Shown one piece after another: positions 1 through 6,248 of a stretch of DNA of 9,395 nucleotides; the stretch's first letter is position 1, and each line of letters starts with the position of its first letter. The notes under the pieces are model-generated. The model did no database searches. It was not told where the DNA came from and worked only from the letters and a program-made list of their open reading frames with translations. The stretch covers positions 1 to 9,395 of the forward strand of contig JAUXIQ010000049.1 in the NCBI GenBank assembly GCA_030620925.1, given 5' to 3'. Both the position numbers and the translations under genes were made by a program. The stretch comes from JAUXIQ01 sp030620925 [NCBI: Nitrospinota bacterium]. GTDB lineage: Bacteria > JAUXIQ01.

Positions 1-441
1 CAGGGTTGGGGGGAAACCGCTCATGCGAATCGCGGGGTAGCCGAAGCGGGCCTTATCCGAAGCGAGAGTAATATCACAGGCCATGGCCAGATCGCCCCCG
101 CCGGCCAGCGCGTAACCGTTCACGGCGGCTATGACGGGGATGGTCAGCTCCCATATCTTAAACCAGAATCGGGCGTTACCGAAGATGCCTTTGCGCCAGT
201 CGTCGGAGAACTTGCGTTCGCCGGTGTTGGAGGCGGACTGGTCGTAACCGGCGCAGAAGGCCCGTCCGGCGCCGGTAATTATCAGGACGCGTGTATTCTG
301 CTCGGCGTCGGCCTTTTCCAGGATGTCCATAAGCTCCTCAAGAAGTTCTTTGTTGAGGGCGTTCATCTTGTCGGGGCGGTTAAGCGTGATAATTCCTATC
401 TTTCCTTCTTTTTCATAGACAATATTATTATAATCGGACAT
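1..441 (-). CDS. Enoyl-CoA hydratase/isomerase (crotonase) family protein, C-terminus cut off by window edge
   Basis: The N-terminal 147 codons of a crotonase-superfamily protein are present; about 110 more residues would be expected past the left edge. The start ATG has AAGGA 7 nt upstream. Visible family marks are the N-terminal ITLNRPDKMNAL (residues 18-29), the first oxyanion-hole segment AFCAGYD (61-67) and the second, NGYALAGGGDLAMACD (108-123). Crotonases bind acyl-CoA thioesters and stabilise an enolate. Aligned by eye to rat mitochondrial hydratase, the two catalytic glutamates appear as Asp117 (E144 position) and Ala137 (E164 position, in FGYPAI). It may therefore not be an ordinary hydratase; an isomerase, hydrolase or lyase role is possible. 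The segment ends in GFPPTL, where typical hydratases carry a glycine-rich stretch. It lies downstream of the CoA-transferase/flavoprotein block on the same strand, suggesting the same acyl-CoA pathway. Family is secure, reaction is not. Confidence 0.88.
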   Translation of the reverse strand, partial: MSDYNNIVYEKEGKIGIITLNRPDKMNALNKELLEELMDILEKADAEQNTRVLIITGAGRAFCAGYDQSASNTGERKFSDDWRKGIFGNARFWFKIWELTIPVIAAVNGYALAGGGDLAMACDITLASDKARFGYPAIRMSGFPPTL

Positions 442-474
442 CGACCGTTCCTTAATTAAATATTATTTTTAAGG

Positions 475-520
475 TTGGGGGGAACTCTCCTTAAGCCCCG
501 CGTTCCGCGGATTCCCCCAA
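475..520 (-). promoter_or_regulatory. Two-part hairpin in the presumed 5' leader of the crotonase gene
   Basis: Positions 475-483 pair with 512-520 (TTGGGGG against CCCCCAA plus a GU and one AT pair). Inside, 498-502 (CCGCG) pairs with 506-510 (CGCGG) around a 3-nt loop. It would lie in the transcribed leader if the promoter at 549-577 is correct, ending about 34 nt before the start codon. There is no U-tract on either side, so a terminator is unlikely. A role in mRNA stability or translation is a guess. Confidence 0.4.
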
Positions 521-548
521 GAACTCTTCCCGATACTTTTAATTATTC

Positions 549-577
549 AGTATAGCTTAATTATGCATTAATTTAAA
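549..577 (-). promoter_or_regulatory. Candidate promoter for the crotonase-family gene
   Basis: On the minus strand a TTTAAA (572-577) stands 17 nt upstream of TATACT (549-554). The -10 element is one base from consensus and the -35 four of six. Transcription would start near 542, giving a leader of about 100 nt that contains the 475-520 hairpin. The region is AT-rich, so a chance match is possible. Confidence 0.33.
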
Positions 578-582
578 AGTTT

Positions 583-628
583 TTAGAGGATTTTCAGAGA
601 ACATTTTTCTGAAAAAGGTTTCCTCTAA
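583..628 (-). terminator. Bulged 16-bp hairpin, possible terminator of the CoA-transferase/flavoprotein transcript
   Basis: Perfect 8-bp outer arms (583-590 TTAGAGGA with 621-628 TCCTCTAA) and perfect 8-bp inner arms (591-598 TTTTCAGA with 608-615 TCTGAAAA) stack, with a 9-nt loop and a 5-nt bulge at 616-620. Read on the minus strand, the stem is followed by AAACTTTTAAATT, a weak U-tract. It lies about 190 nt past the FAD gene stop and just before the candidate crotonase promoter, which suits a transcript boundary. The low GC content and poor tail make it uncertain; it could equally be a small inverted-repeat element. Confidence 0.38.
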
Positions 629-663
629 TTATTGACGCTCTCCTTTATCCTTCACAGCGGTAC

Positions 664-683
664 GCCCCGCGGAAGGCGGGGGC
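664..683. repeat. GC-rich inverted repeat
   Basis: GCCCCGC (664-670) faces GCGGGGGC (676-683) across a 5-nt loop, with one extra G in the right arm. There is no U-tract on either side. Function unknown; it lies in the gap between two minus-strand genes. Confidence 0.4.
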
Positions 684-765
684 AAGGTGGAGGAGACTGA
701 AAATGATGATTCGCGGTTATGCCATGCGTGGTTTATCTTATGAATGAAGGTTCAATCAAGCGATG

Positions 766-790
766 CAGGGGCGGGTTTGCAACCCGCCTG
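766..790. repeat. GC-rich palindrome downstream of the FAD gene
   Basis: GGCGGGTT (770-777) and AACCCGCC (781-788) form a perfect 8-bp stem around TGC, with CA/TG flanks that extend it past a two-G bulge. It sits 34 nt beyond the FAD protein stop codon. No U-run follows, so it is not a standard intrinsic terminator, though it could protect the transcript 3' end. From memory, similar GGGGCGGGTTTGCAACCCGCC-type palindromes occur dispersed in some bacterial genomes; a genome count is needed to show that here. Confidence 0.5.
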
Positions 791-821
791 ACAATTGGTG
801 TGCCATCGGTTAAATGTTCCA

Positions 822-2486
822 TCAAGAGATTAGGGGTGTATCCTCCTGGAGCAGGTTTTTCGTCGAGTTGTCCAGTGAGATACGTATGTTTCGTTGCCAG
901 TTGGTGTCGTCCTTTTTCGGGAAATCTTCCCTGAAAAATGCGCCCCTGCTCTCTTTCCTCCGAAGGCCGGTCTCGAGAACACAGCGGAGGGTGAGCAGGG
1001 CGGAGCGGGCCTGGTTGTGCCTCAACCCTTCGGCGACGTTGTGCGGCGTGAGCGCCTCAAGGTCCCCTTCCAGGGCGGAAATCGCCGAGAGGCCCTTATG
1101 CATGCCATCTTCGCTACGTACCACACCCGCGTTTTCCCAGGCTGTCTTTTTTATATCGTCGAAAAGCTCCCTGAATTCGGGCCGGACGTCCCCCCCCTTC
1201 TCGGAAGCCCAGGAGGGAACGGATTTCTCCACACCGGAGGCGGAGATTTCGATGTCGCCCGCGTCTTTGGCGTGTTCCGCCGCCCGCACGCCGGCGATGG
1301 AGCCGAAGACGATGCATTCGGTGAGTGCGTTCCCGCCCATTCGGTTGGCTCCGTGGAACCCGCCCGCCACCTCCCCGGCAGCGAACAGGCCCGGAAGCTC
1401 GGTCTCCGCTTGGGAGTTAACCACCAGGCCGCCGATGAAGAAGTGAGTGATGGGTGCGATCTGGAAGGGCAGGCTGCGAAAATCGAACTTATACCGGGAA
1501 AGCAACCGCAGAGAATAGTATTCGCTCCAGGCCGCGTCGGGCACTTCTGTGAGGTCCAGAAACAGGCCGCCCTCCATGTGTTTCCGGTAGAAGAGGATCG
1601 AAGAGGTGTCCCTGTAGAGCATTATGGCCTGGTTCAGGCTTTCGCAATTTTCCAGCTCTTCGAAGACGTTCCTCCCTTCGGCATCCAGGACTTTGGCTTC
1701 CGGCGGATAAGGGGGATAAAAGATGAACTCGGGCAGTCCCGGCTGGGCCAGCCCCACGGGGTAGAACTGGACGAACTCCATGTCCTGCAATTGAAGCCCG
1801 GCCCTGAGGGCCATGGCGTAGCCGTCGCCGATTATTCCCGCCGGGTTGTCGTGCCGCTGGTAGATGGCCCCCGCGCCGCCGGTGGCCAGCACCACTGAGG
1901 GCGCGTTGATGAACGCCGGTTCGCCTTCGGCGGTGATCCCCAGGACACCGGCGATCCTTCCCTTTTCTACAACGAAGTCGAGGCAGTGGAAACCGGTCAA
2001 CGACTTTATGCCTCTTTCTTCTACTATGTTTTGCATGGCCTGGGCCAGTACCATTCCCGGGATATTCTTCCGGTTTCCCTGGTTGTCCACCGAGCAGCCC
2101 GAGGGGATATCGAGCAGCGGCGTGCCCATGCTCTTGAGTTTGTCCATCTTTTCTCTCGCCCCTCTGGAAACAAGTTCCACCATCTGGCGGTCGTTGATGC
2201 CCCGACCCGCTTCCATAGTGGAGCGGTAGTGTTCTTCCGGGGTGAAAGCCTGCACAGCATCAGTCAATCCGAAAGCGGATTTGATGAAGTGAAAGCTTTC
2301 TTCAGTGGTGGGATTCTGTGAGGAGAGGCTGAAAAAGCCTCCGGCCAGAGAGGTGCAGGTGCCTTTGCCCACCGCGCCTTTCCCCGCTATCAATACCTCC
2401 GCTCCCTTTTCATGAGCTTCTACAGCAGCCATTATTCCGGCGGCGCCGCTGCCCAGGACGACCACGTCTGCTTTGAACCGTTTCAT
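822..2486 (-). CDS. Soluble FAD-dependent oxidoreductase, fumarate reductase/L-aspartate oxidase flavoprotein family
   Basis: This 554-residue protein has the layout of succinate dehydrogenase/fumarate reductase flavoprotein subunits. The FAD-binding GSGAAG is at residues 12-17, ATGGAG at 201-206, GDG at 220-222, and the C-terminal FAD segment GLFAAGEVAGGFHGANRMGG at 366-385. By eye against E. coli FrdA, three substrate-site residues are kept: Arg292 (YRD), His348 (THFFIGG) and Arg382 (HGANR). The QFHPT motif reads QFYPV, so its histidine is Tyr242. The histidine that carries covalent FAD is also absent, implying non-covalent FAD as in aspartate oxidase. No signal peptide, haem motif or membrane segment is seen, so a cytoplasmic redox partner is needed. 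The start follows the upstream stop by 4 nt (TGAAGCAATG), suggesting translational coupling; AGAAGGAG lies 12 nt before the ATG. It probably oxidises or reduces a C-C bond in an acid or acyl-CoA made by the neighbouring CoA-transferases. Family is sure, substrate unknown. Confidence 0.9.
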   Translation of the reverse strand: MKRFKADVVVLGSGAAGIMAAVEAHEKGAEVLIAGKGAVGKGTCTSLAGGFFSLSSQNPTTEESFHFIKSAFGLTDAVQAFTPEEHYRSTMEAGRGINDRQMVELVSRGAREKMDKLKSMGTPLLDIPSGCSVDNQGNRKNIPGMVLAQAMQNIVEERGIKSLTGFHCLDFVVEKGRIAGVLGITAEGEPAFINAPSVVLATGGAGAIYQRHDNPAGIIGDGYAMALRAGLQLQDMEFVQFYPVGLAQPGLPEFIFYPPYPPEAKVLDAEGRNVFEELENCESLNQAIMLYRDTSSILFYRKHMEGGLFLDLTEVPDAAWSEYYSLRLLSRYKFDFRSLPFQIAPITHFFIGGLVVNSQAETELPGLFAAGEVAGGFHGANRMGGNALTECIVFGSIAGVRAAEHAKDAGDIEISASGVEKSVPSWASEKGGDVRPEFRELFDDIKKTAWENAGVVRSEDGMHKGLSAISALEGDLEALTPHNVAEGLRHNQARSALLTLRCVLETGLRRKESRGAFFREDFPKKDDTNWQRNIRISLDNSTKNLLQEDTPLIS

Positions 2487-2490
2487 TGCT

Positions 2491-3714
2491 TCAAATGACT
2501 CCTTCTCTGTGCAACTGTTCTATCTCTTCCTCCGACATGCCCAGCAGCTCGCCGTAAACGTAATTGTTGTGCTCGCCAAAGAGCGGGGCGTGCCTGCGGA
2601 CGCCTGCTTCCGTGTGGGAAAATTTCATGGGTGACCCCTCGTTGAGCCGCTCGCCGAGATAAGGGTGCTCGGAGATCTGGTAGTAGCCGCGGGCCTTGAG
2701 GTGCGAGTCCCGTTTGAACAGGTCGTCGGCGCTCTGCACCACTCCCGCCGCTATTCCCGCCGCCTGCAAAGTTTCCATCACTTCCTCGGCGGTCCTGTTC
2801 ACGGTCCATTCCGCTACAAGTTTATCCAGTTCCAGGGCGTGCTGAACCCGACCCTCTGCGGTGCTGAAACGGTTGTCTTCGGCCCAGGGTGGATCGCCCA
2901 TAACTTTACATAGGCTCCGCCACTCCTGGTCGGTGAACACGGCTATGGTGCACCACCGCTCCTTCCCTTCATCGGGCCGGGCGGGGTAAGCGCCGTGGGG
3001 GGCGGCATCGGGATGCCGGTTGCCCATCCGCTGATGGACACGGCCGTTGGCCGAGTAGTCCAGGAAACAGGTGTCCATGAGAGAGCAGAGTCCTTCGAAC
3101 TGGGCCACGTCCACGTGCTGCCCTTTTCCCGTCTTCTGCCTGTGATTGAGGGCCATGAGGGTGGCCAGGGCGGCGGTGAGCCCGCCCATGGAGTCGGCGT
3201 AAGAGCTGGCGAAACCGGCGGGGGCGTTGTCGGGGAAACCGGTGAGGTTGGTCAGTCCGGAGATGGCCTGCAGGTTGGGCCCGAAGCTTCTGTAGTCCCG
3301 ATAGGGGCCGCTGTGGCCGAACCCGGAGGCGCTGACCATTATGATGTCCGGCTTGACCTTGACCAGCTCGTCGTAACCCAGGCCCAGCTTTTCCATAACG
3401 TTGGCACTGAAATTCTCCACCACCACGTCGCTGATGCCGATTATTTTCTTGGCAAGCTCGACGGACGTGGGGTGGGATAAGTTGAGGGTGACGTGGAGCT
3501 TATTGCGGTTAAGGTTGTTGAAGTATCCCCCGCGTTCTGAGTCCGGGCTCTTGTCATCGGAGAGAATGGGCCTCACCGGGTCCGGTCGCTCCCTCGATTC
3601 TATTCTGATAATTTCGGCCCCCTGGTCGCCGAAAATTCTGCAGCAGGCAGGCCCTGCGAAAACCCAGGTAAAGTCTGCTATTCGTAAACCCTCAAAATTG
3701 AATTTCGTTTCCAT
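2491..3714 (-). CDS. Class III (CaiB/BaiF) CoA-transferase, subunit with catalytic Asp
   Basis: The protein has 407 residues, the usual length for family III CoA-transferases, which move CoA between carboxylic acids through an aspartyl-CoA anhydride/thioester. The N-terminal Rossmann segment LRIADFTWVFAGPACCRIF (residues 10-28) and GAEIIRIES (32-40) are typical. The catalytic aspartate is Asp174 in SSYADSMGG, followed by TGKGQHVDV. The C-terminal swapped-domain segment (PLFGEHNNYVYGELLG) is complete. The ribosome site is weak (GGGGGA close to the ATG). It sits 38 bp after a second, dissimilar family member that lacks the Asp, and 4 bp before the flavoprotein gene. The pair recalls the two-subunit arrangement of succinyl-CoA:benzylsuccinate CoA-transferase (BbsE/BbsF), but no other toluene-pathway gene is visible, so that name is not applied. 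Donor and acceptor acids are unknown. Confidence 0.93.
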   Translation of the reverse strand: METKFNFEGLRIADFTWVFAGPACCRIFGDQGAEIIRIESRERPDPVRPILSDDKSPDSERGGYFNNLNRNKLHVTLNLSHPTSVELAKKIIGISDVVVENFSANVMEKLGLGYDELVKVKPDIIMVSASGFGHSGPYRDYRSFGPNLQAISGLTNLTGFPDNAPAGFASSYADSMGGLTAALATLMALNHRQKTGKGQHVDVAQFEGLCSLMDTCFLDYSANGRVHQRMGNRHPDAAPHGAYPARPDEGKERWCTIAVFTDQEWRSLCKVMGDPPWAEDNRFSTAEGRVQHALELDKLVAEWTVNRTAEEVMETLQAAGIAAGVVQSADDLFKRDSHLKARGYYQISEHPYLGERLNEGSPMKFSHTEAGVRRHAPLFGEHNNYVYGELLGMSEEEIEQLHREGVI

Positions 3715-3752
3715 GTTTCCCCCGCTTGTCTACATTTCCGCCGTAGTATAGA

Positions 3753-4997
3753 TCAGATAACGCCTTTATTATTGAGTTCTCCCAGTCGACCTTCGTCGAG
3801 GCCAAGCTCTTCTATGTATATTTCGCTATTGTGTTCACCAGTCAGGGGCGCTTTGCGCCTTATGCGCCAGGGTGATTCCGGGAGCTTGTAGGGTGCGCCG
3901 GGGTAAGTGAGAGTACGGTCCAGCTCCGGATGCTCCACCTCCACGAAGAAGCCTCTCTCCCGGAGGTGGGGGTCGTGGAAGGTTTTATCGGGTGCGTTTA
4001 CCGGGCAGGTAGTGATGCGCCTTCGCTGGCCTTCGGTGAAAATGTGGTCCATGGTGTGGCGTTTCACCCATTCCCGCACCATAGGGTTCATTATCCGCCC
4101 CCGCTCCTCGAGCCGGTCCGGCTCTGCCCACTCGGGCGCCAGGTAGGGCTCGACTTCCTTGATTCCATCGTCTATCAGCCACTGTATGGTTTCCTCTTTC
4201 AGGGTAAAAACGCAGGCGTGGCCGTCTTTGCACTCGAAGACATCCCCTATGCCCAGCGGACCTTTGACGTCCAACTGCCATGTGCCGTGGGCAGTGCCCT
4301 GGCGGCGGGAGACGTGATTCTCGTACACATAGTAGATGCTCACGTGCTCGGTAACGGAGAGAACCGCCTCCTGCAGCGATACGTCCACGTGCTGGCCCTG
4401 GCCGGTGATATTCTTGTTGAAAAGAGCGGAGAGGGTGCCGATGGTTCCGTAGATGGAGCCCACGTGGTAGGCCTGGTTTCCGTAACCGCGCACCGGGGGG
4501 TCCTCGCGGAAGCCGGTGACATACATATAGCCGCCCATGCCGTAGGCCACTATGTCCGAACTCTTGTAATGGCTGTGGGGGCCGGTTTGGCCGAAACTGG
4601 TTATGGAGGTCATGATCAGGCCCGGGTTGCCCTCGCTCAGGAGATTGTAGCCGAGCCCCAGCTCGTCCATGGTTCCCGGCTGGGAGGTTTCGACGATTAC
4701 GTCCGCCTTTTGGGCCAGGCTGAGGAAGATTTCTCTCCCCTCATCCGTTGAGTAGTCCAGGGTGATGCCCCGTTTGTTCGTGTTGTAATGGAGGAAAGGT
4801 ATGCTGCGCTCAGGGGCGGGCCTGTCGTCCACGAAAGGGCCCATCCGGCGCATGGGGTCGCCGCCGGGGGGTTCTATCCGTATGACGTCCGCCCCCATGT
4901 CAGCCAGCAGTTTGGTGCAGTAGACCCCCTTTTCGTCTGCAAGGTCCAGCACTTTTATCCCGCCCAGAGCGGTATTTCCTGAATCATCCCCTTTCAT
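3753..4997 (-). CDS. Class III (CaiB/BaiF) CoA-transferase-like subunit lacking the catalytic Asp
   Basis: The 414-residue protein has the family fold signature: GIKVLDLADEKGVYCTKLL (residues 13-31), GADVIRIEPPGGDPMRRMGPF (35-55), TGQGQHVDV and the C-terminal PLTGEHNSEIYIEELG. The usual AGP of the first motif is replaced by KGV. When anchored on TGxGQHVDV without gaps to its neighbour, the position of the catalytic Asp (D174 there) is Tyr177 here, in QAYHVGS, and no nearby acid substitutes for it. It may therefore be a non-catalytic partner in a heteromeric transferase, or an enzyme with a different mechanism. GGAGG stands 9 nt before the ATG. It follows the HD-domain gene by 42 bp and precedes the Asp-bearing transferase by 38 bp, so all are probably co-transcribed. 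The family assignment is secure; the missing aspartate is seen by alignment by eye only. Confidence 0.92.
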   Translation of the reverse strand: MKGDDSGNTALGGIKVLDLADEKGVYCTKLLADMGADVIRIEPPGGDPMRRMGPFVDDRPAPERSIPFLHYNTNKRGITLDYSTDEGREIFLSLAQKADVIVETSQPGTMDELGLGYNLLSEGNPGLIMTSITSFGQTGPHSHYKSSDIVAYGMGGYMYVTGFREDPPVRGYGNQAYHVGSIYGTIGTLSALFNKNITGQGQHVDVSLQEAVLSVTEHVSIYYVYENHVSRRQGTAHGTWQLDVKGPLGIGDVFECKDGHACVFTLKEETIQWLIDDGIKEVEPYLAPEWAEPDRLEERGRIMNPMVREWVKRHTMDHIFTEGQRRRITTCPVNAPDKTFHDPHLRERGFFVEVEHPELDRTLTYPGAPYKLPESPWRIRRKAPLTGEHNSEIYIEELGLDEGRLGELNNKGVI

Positions 4998-5039
4998 GGC
5001 CCGGCGCCTCCGCTGATTTCCAATCGGGTATTATGTCGG

Positions 5040-5609
5040 CTATTTTTCGAGCTTGAAATTCACCCGGCAATCCAAAGCTGTGTTCCTGCCTTCAGCTATC
5101 ACGTGATCCGCCTGGCGGACTATGACCGCTTCCACTGTCCGGGGTTCGGTGGACGAGTAGTTGGCGGAATGAGAACCGATGATGTGGGCTACATCCTGCG
5201 GCAGCCCGATGGCCAGGGCTGCATGTGCGCCGTAGTTGGCGTGAGAAAATTTTTCCCCACGGTCTATGTGCGAGCCGGTTTTGGAATCGAATAGCGCCAG
5301 CTTGTCTACGTCGTGGAGGATGGCGCCCGCTATTATGTAGTCCAGGTTGACCTTTATGGGGTACATCTCCTCGAACAGCCTGCCTATGGTCGCGGCGCAG
5401 CGGGTGACTTCGTTGGTATGCTCCACGTTGGTCCAGTTGACTATATCTCTGGCAGGCTCCCACTGGCTGAGGTCCTCTATCTTCTCAAAGTTGCTGCCGC
5501 GCCACATCTGGACCCATAGCTGGCATACCTTTTCCCTCAGGTCCGCGTCTGATATATCTTTAACTGCGGGGAAAAGGCTCTCTATATATTCTTTCTCTTT
5601 CGGCTCCAT
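5040..5609 (-). CDS. HD-domain protein, probable metal-dependent phosphohydrolase
   Basis: The predicted 189-residue protein carries an HD-superfamily metal site: His64 (VEHT), His99-Asp100 (AILHDVDK) and Asp168 (RQADH), with additional conserved-looking His123, His129 and His147 that could hold a second metal. HD proteins hydrolyse phosphoesters, often nucleotides, but the substrate is not evident. The frame extends to a TTG at 5642, but GAAGGGG lies 11 nt before the ATG at 5609 and a candidate promoter would start transcription near the TTG, so the ATG is chosen. It is the first gene of the minus-strand block with the two CoA-transferases and the flavoprotein, which suggests a regulatory or accessory role in that pathway rather than housekeeping. 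No signal peptide or membrane segment is seen. HD family is well supported; function is unknown. Confidence 0.85.
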   Translation of the reverse strand: MEPKEKEYIESLFPAVKDISDADLREKVCQLWVQMWRGSNFEKIEDLSQWEPARDIVNWTNVEHTNEVTRCAATIGRLFEEMYPIKVNLDYIIAGAILHDVDKLALFDSKTGSHIDRGEKFSHANYGAHAALAIGLPQDVAHIIGSHSANYSSTEPRTVEAVIVRQADHVIAEGRNTALDCRVNFKLEK

Positions 5610-5649
5610 GAGGTATATATCCCCTTCTCTATAGTTTGACAATCTAGGA

Positions 5650-5679
5650 ACTATAACATGGCGCCCGTGGACTTTGCAA
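5650..5679 (-). promoter_or_regulatory. Candidate promoter of the HD/CoA-transferase/flavoprotein operon
   Basis: On the minus strand TTGCAA (5674-5679) and TATAGT (5650-5655) are separated by 18 nt. Transcription would begin about 5642, leaving a leader of roughly 33 nt before the ATG at 5609. The hexamers match sigma-70 consensus at four to five of six positions. No clear operator is visible within it. Confidence 0.4.
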
Positions 5680-5699
5680 TATCTTATGACCCCGTTCCC

Positions 5700-5718
5700 T
5701 CCGGCCCGGCCGGCCGGA
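5700..5718. repeat. GC-rich inverted repeat in the divergent intergenic region
   Basis: TCCGGCC (5700-5706) and GGCCGGA (5712-5718) form a perfect 7-bp stem with a CGGCC loop. It lies between the divergent HD-operon and FmdB-type genes, just upstream of the candidate HD promoter. It could be a regulator-binding site or a chance GC palindrome. No U-tract is present. Confidence 0.4.
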
Positions 5719-5833
5719 GAAGGCAGACATAAATGTTAGCGGGTGAGTATAAATTGTGCTAAGATAGAATTGTTTTTCCGGGAAATAAGTATTTCGGTGG
5801 GTCTTTTCGACTCAACGTGGAGAGGGTTGCAAT

Positions 5834-6166
5834 ATGCCCATTTACGAATACGAATGCAAGCCTTGCGGCGCCAGGTTCAGCAAGCTGGTTATGACCATTT
5901 CCAACCCTCCGCAGGTGGACTGTCCGAAATGCGGTGGAGGAGAGGTGGAAAAGCTGATATCGAGGGTGAGGTATCACCGCTCGGAGTCGGACCGTCTTTC
6001 GGAGCTGGACACCTCCAAGCCCAGGGACGAAAGCTTCTACAAGGACAGCCGGAACGTCGGATTGTGGGCCAAAAAGAGGGCCAAAGACCTTGGCGCCGAC
6101 CTGGGGTCGGAGTTCGACGAGGTCGTGGACAAGGCGCGCTCTGGAGAGATATTGGAAGACCTGTAA
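5834..6166 (+). CDS. FmdB-family zinc-ribbon protein
   Basis: This is a 110-residue protein starting MPIYEYEC, the hallmark of the FmdB/putative regulatory protein family. Four cysteines in two knuckles (Cys8, Cys11, Cys30, Cys33; CKPCG and CPKCGG) should bind one zinc, and the ribbon occupies about residues 1-43. The remaining charged, helical-looking C-terminal part (about 50-110) has no known motif. The best described member, FmdB of methylotrophs, was linked to amide/formamidase gene regulation, but most members have no proven function and the regulator label is weak. The start is supported by GGAGAGG about 8-14 nt upstream. The gene is alone on its strand, divergent from the HD operon and convergent with tatA; no clear terminator is visible in the 82 bp between them. 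Confidence 0.85.
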   Translation: MPIYEYECKPCGARFSKLVMTISNPPQVDCPKCGGGEVEKLISRVRYHRSESDRLSELDTSKPRDESFYKDSRNVGLWAKKRAKDLGADLGSEFDEVVDKARSGEILEDL

Positions 6167-6248
6167 ACTTGGTCCCCAAGACGGGAAAATCGGCTGCGGT
6201 ATGCTCTGGATCGGCGGGTAGGATCGTTCAATGACGAATAAATAAGTC

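Larger units (their letters stand above)
442..821. other. 380 bp intergenic region with hairpins and no convincing gene
   Basis: This gap separates the minus-strand FAD protein gene (stop at 822) from the minus-strand crotonase gene (start at 441). The half nearest the crotonase gene (about 442-630) is AT-rich, while 655-790 is GC-rich with short inverted repeats. It holds a candidate promoter for the crotonase gene, a leader hairpin, a bulged long hairpin that may end the upstream transcript, and two GC-rich palindromes, each listed separately. A plus-strand reading frame at 719-934 runs into the FAD gene, has no ribosome binding site and no recognisable product, and is not called. Confidence 0.7.

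Noticed and set aside
719-934. Small plus-strand frame spanning the intergenic palindrome and the end of the FAD gene
   Set aside because: No ribosome binding site, overlaps a real gene on the other strand, and its product looks random.
894-1898. 334-codon plus-strand open frame inside the FAD protein gene
   Set aside because: It is antisense to a clear flavoprotein with conserved motifs, has no ribosome site and reads as low-complexity shadow sequence.
3930-4751. 273-codon plus-strand open frame inside the Asp-less CoA-transferase gene
   Set aside because: Antisense shadow of a well-conserved gene in GC-rich DNA; no family similarity is recognisable.
1-4997. Naming the block a toluene/benzylsuccinate (bbs) operon
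   Set aside because: Two CoA-transferases and a crotonase resemble it, but no BbsG-type acyl-CoA dehydrogenase, thiolase, BbsCD or benzylsuccinate synthase gene is present, and catalytic residues differ.
5610-5642. N-terminal extension of the HD protein from a TTG codon
   Set aside because: The ATG at 5609 has GAAGGGG upstream and the candidate promoter would start transcription at about the TTG.
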